Below, piece by piece: positions 60,806 to 64,000 of a stretch of DNA of 64,000 nucleotides. Origin of the DNA: Aspidapion aeneum (taxonomy: Eukaryota > Arthropoda > Insecta > Coleoptera > Brentidae); the NCBI GenBank assembly GCA_963576565.1, contig OY755038.1, forward strand, positions 13,407,756 to 13,471,755. The letters run 5' to 3'. The notes under the pieces are model-generated. The model was not told where the DNA came from and made no database searches. It saw only the letters and a program-made list of their open reading frames with translations. The stretch's first letter is position 1. Each line of letters begins with the position of its first letter. The position numbers and the translations under genes were made by a program.

Positions 60806-60940
60806 CCCTGTTTGCACCAATACCTGCCCACCCGATTAAAAAAACACACGTTATGGGCCTTTGATTTGCACCGGTTTTAAATGCAGCGTCACCTGATGCG
60901 TTTTTTTAATCGGGGTGGGCATGCATCAGTGGAAACAGGG
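60806..60940. mobile_element. 135-bp MITE, TA TSD
   Basis: Ends CCCTGTTTGCACCAATACCT and the inverse of CCCTGTTTCCACTGATGCAT, then shared TGCCCACC and GATTAAAAAAA. TA on both sides. Tc1/mariner-type by ends and TSD. Confidence 0.75.
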
Positions 60941-61381
60941 TATTTAAGACTAACTAAAAGACATTTTGGAAAAAGATGATTTAGATTATATTGCAGGATT
61001 TTAGCACGAAATGAGTTCCCTGAACTTGGTTGCTATACATATGAAAATGAACAAATCAACATGCATTCATATGCCATGCCAATATTAACAAAATGGAGAA
61101 ATGGTTCATAAAATTGCATGGTGCCAATTTTAAATTTATTAAAACAAATATTGTGAAGCGATCCACTCAATTTATATTTAAAAAAGTTTGTATTCCATAT
61201 AAATTGGTAAATTTATTTGTAAAACAAAGAGTGATGATAAGATTCAAATTTATAAATACCAAAAAGCAAAATAAATCCACAATGAAACGAAAGCTTGATG
61301 ATATAATTAGATAGGTATAGTTTTTTGTTACTTGCAATATGATTTAAAAACAAAACTGATGAGGACCATTCTTAAATTATA
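60941..61381. other. No gene seen
   Basis: A 73-codon frame at 61093-61314 (FKFIKTNIVKRSTQFIFKKV) is Lys-rich and resembles nothing known. Not called as a gene. Confidence 0.35.
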
Positions 61382-61646
61382 TACTGGGTGTTCCAAGTTA
61401 AAAGTCCACCATATTGCTAATTTTGTTATTATTAAAGATATAAAAAATTTTACTTGGCAAACTATTATAATTTTTTTAAATTATATTTATGTTTTTTGAA
61501 AAAACTCGAAAAATCAATGTTCGATTTTTTTTTATTTGAGCATCTTAAAGAGTAAAAATTCTACTAGTTTACCAATTTAAACTTTTTTCTATCTTTAATA
61601 ATAAAAAAGTTAGCAATGGTGGACACTCAACTTGAAACACCCTGTA
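61382..61646. mobile_element. 265-bp MITE, TA TSD
   Basis: Ends TACTGGGTGTTCCAAGTTAA and the inverse of TACAGGGTGTTTCAAGTTGA. The arms continue (AGTCCACCAT, GCTAA, TTATTATTAAAGATA) for about 60 bases. TA dinucleotides flank. Mariner-type. Confidence 0.75.
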
Positions 61647-62444
61647 TAATGCTCAAGTAAGAGGAAAGGAATATTAGCGTTACAGTCAATGTATTTTTAT
61701 TATAATTTTTCTTGAAATGCGTTAAGAATGGGGGATAAAAAATCCAGAATCTTTGCGTTATGTAATTTATGAATGTTCCCTTACTGCCATTGACTTAAGG
61801 TCGTTTCAGTTTCCTTTCATTTAATTTTTTTGATAAAATATCTCAAAAAAAACTCATTTTAATTACCTCCTATCCACAAAAAAATCAATGTTGCAGTGTA
61901 TGGCGAAAAAAGTTAAATTAATATGAACAAGAGTGTCGAATTAACTTAGGAAAAGTATAATCGTGTCCTAAATCTGATATTTATAAAACTGTTTAATTTT
62001 TATCATAAATTTTTAAATTATTTAATTTTTTAATAAATTTTGGTGTTTTTGCGGCATCTATCTTTATTTTTCTCATAATATAACGTATAGGTCTCTCTTT
62101 ATTGATCCTGGAGCAGGCATATTGCCGCGTCATAGGCTGCCGAGTTCTTATTGGCTGGGAGTTACCAGACAACCGGTTTATTTACGGACCGTGCGTAGAA
62201 CGTGCGCAATTGTGTTTTAGCGAGCTTGTATTACATTCCGCGCCATTTGGCAGGCGTTGCCTTTATTCAAGAAAATGGATTTGTTTTGAATGGAAGCGGC
62301 AACCTATTTGTTTTCTATAGTATTATATACCAAGACATAATTGAAAAAAAAATATCTTGGTTTAAAACAATGGATTTGCGATAACACCTTTCACCAAAAA
62401 CATTGTTATCTTGTTTTAATATATAATTTTTCATCCGAAGAAAA
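61647..62444. other. No gene seen
   Basis: AT-rich. The 62102-62384 part is somewhat GC-richer, with overlapping short frames lacking family features. Confidence 0.35.
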
Positions 62445-62996
62445 TTAGAAAAATAAGTTTTCTTGATTGAATTATAGTTTGTTTTGCTTTGAATAATCTT
62501 TTTTTTTAAAGAAAACAATTAAATGCATTGAGTCAAAAGGATTTTAATGTCTCAAGTCAAGACGAATTAAAGAAAGAATCTTTCGATTCAAAAAAACTTT
62601 TAGATACATTTTTTTTATTTCAAAATAATCATTTGTTTAAAATAAAAATCATTTTCGGACTTCCATTGTCATTATTTGATTTTATACACAAGGTTTCGAC
62701 CATTGTAGCTCTGATTGTCTTCAGATGGTAGTTAATTTACACCTCAAGACAATCCAAGATCTACTGATCTACACTGGGTCGAAACGTAGTTTATAAAATT
62801 ATGACAATGGAAGTCCGAAAATGATTTTTATAACAAATAATTATTTTGAAATAAAAAAATGTATCTAAAAGTTTTTTTCTCTTGACTTGAGACATTAAAA
62901 TCCTTTTGACTCGATGCATTTAATTGTTTACTTAAAAAAAAAGATTATTCAAAGCAAAACAAATTATAATTCAATCAAGAAAACTTATTTTTCTAA
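62445..62996. mobile_element. 552-bp palindrome
   Basis: TTAGAAAAATAAGTTTTCTT to its inverse, arms of about 250 bases (shared GTCAAAAGGATTTTAATGTC, TCGGACTTCCATTGTCAT). The centre lies near 62730. No coding content. Foldback-type element or MITE. Confidence 0.75.
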
Positions 62997-64000
62997 CTAA
63001 ATGTAATAAGTCAACAATATTTTCCATTATGTAAACACATTTTTTTTTAATGCACTTACTTTTTTTTAGCAAGGCGATAAAGTCAAGATATTTCGACATA
63101 TTTATTTTCCCATAACGTAGGGAATGTAAATATGCCATGACGACACCGCCTTGTTAAAAAAATATCTTTAGGAAAAGTTCGTTATTATTAAAAAAATAGC
63201 CGACATTGACACGCGTTCGCCGCAAGCTGAAAATACGAAATGCTGAAAGGTCTGAACTTGTCCATTTTCATTTAAGAGAATATATTATTTATAGCTTTCA
63301 CAGAAGAAAATATTGATACCTTTGTCTTGTTTTCAAAACTTAATGCGTCTGTATTCTTTAGTGAAAGAAATTATTATTATAGTTATTTTGATTTAAAGCA
63401 CATTGATTCCATATTAGTTCAAGATAATATTTATTTAAATATCTTAATTCGAGAATAAGTCCCAGATTTTCTTTTTGTTTTGGGAATTTTCTATTTGCAT
63501 TTTCTTAAGTTAAAATAAATTAACTTTCCATTGAAATAAATCGCCATTTTCGTTTTGAGATGCCGGATATTTTGAGTTCAAAGTCTTTAGGCAAAGTAAA
63601 ACTTTATTTGTGTTAAGAAGATATTAGTAAGACATTTTATATCTTGCTTCAAAACTACTTTTTCTTCGCTAAAGGCAGTTTGTTTTAAACCAAAACAATT
63701 TACCAAGATAATTATTTTTTTCCCAAGACAAGCGGTTTGCTTAGATGGAAAGAAAACATTTTGTTCGGAGACTTTTGCTTTTGGATCAAGATAATTTTTT
63801 CAAGAAAACTACTTAAAAAGTAAAGTAAAATATGGTCAATTTATTCAAATCACCCGGCACATGACATATGTCAACTCTTTTGACATTTTTAAAATATCTG
63901 TGTTTTGTTTAACGAGATGTCTTGTTTTTTCAGTTTTTTTGTTAAATTTCGAAAAAATAAACAAAAATGTTTTTTTTACTTTTTCGGCCGCCATCTTTAA
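62997..64000. other. Right end of window, no gene seen
   Basis: AT-rich sequence with long T/A runs. No domains, TIRs or splice-supported exons recognised. Confidence 0.4.

Noticed and set aside
61093..61314. 73-codon frame as a small gene
   Set aside because: Lys/Phe-rich translation of AT-rich sequence; no homology, splice or promoter evidence.

Overview
This is a eukaryotic, AT-rich window packed with transposable elements and split by large spliceosomal introns. The gene content points to an insect: a gustatory receptor (Gr) array, the COPII gene Sec23, and a wunen/LPP-type lipid phosphatase. A beetle is plausible because of the style of the Gr locus and the TE mix, but that is inference.

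Left third (1-21050, + strand): a gustatory receptor locus. Five intact long first exons (A 1212-2090, B 5948-6823, C 7411-8280, D 8868-9743, E 14973-15851) each encode about 290 residues with six hydrophobic segments. Each ends in the same phase-0 donor (TTG|GTAAGTAG). None has its own 3' exons. Downstream lies one pair of 3' exons (19317-19432 and 20850-21027) whose phases fit (0, then 2) and which carry the Gr C-terminus and TM7 (GFFNVN...SYFIVIAQF). The arrangement reads as alternative first exons spliced to shared 3' exons, giving proteins of about 390 aa. Many first-exon relics lie between the intact exons. TEs have invaded the locus: a MITE, a hAT end, a foldback element, a P-like element with a THAP relic, a mariner, a Penelope-like element and a hAT MITE with 8-bp TSD.

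Middle (21468-49087, - strand): the first eight coding exons of Sec23, about 495 of the roughly 765 residues expected. All splice phases agree. The C-terminal 270 residues are not visible to the left, so either the whole Gr locus lies antisense inside a Sec23 intron, or the gene is broken or rearranged here. The Sec23 introns hold a LINE/LTR composite, a 2.9-kb long-TIR element with an internal tandem duplication, a 1.8-kb element with 6-bp TSD and a nested 492-bp palindrome, two copies of one LINE family, Harbinger-like MITEs, a solo-LTR-like sequence, a Jockey-clade LINE with 12-bp TSD, and a hairpin-forming minisatellite element.

Right third (49088-64000): a PAP2-family lipid phosphate phosphatase on the - strand (exons 60072-60343, 56012-56215, 52936-53039, 51647-51806), head-to-tail with Sec23 and lacking its N-terminal exon in the window. 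Its introns and flanks hold a Mutator-like foldback (9-bp TSD), a 1.2-kb palindrome, a mariner/pogo composite, a Harbinger-like MITE abutting a splice donor, and further MITEs. No rRNA, CRISPR or prokaryotic signal is present.
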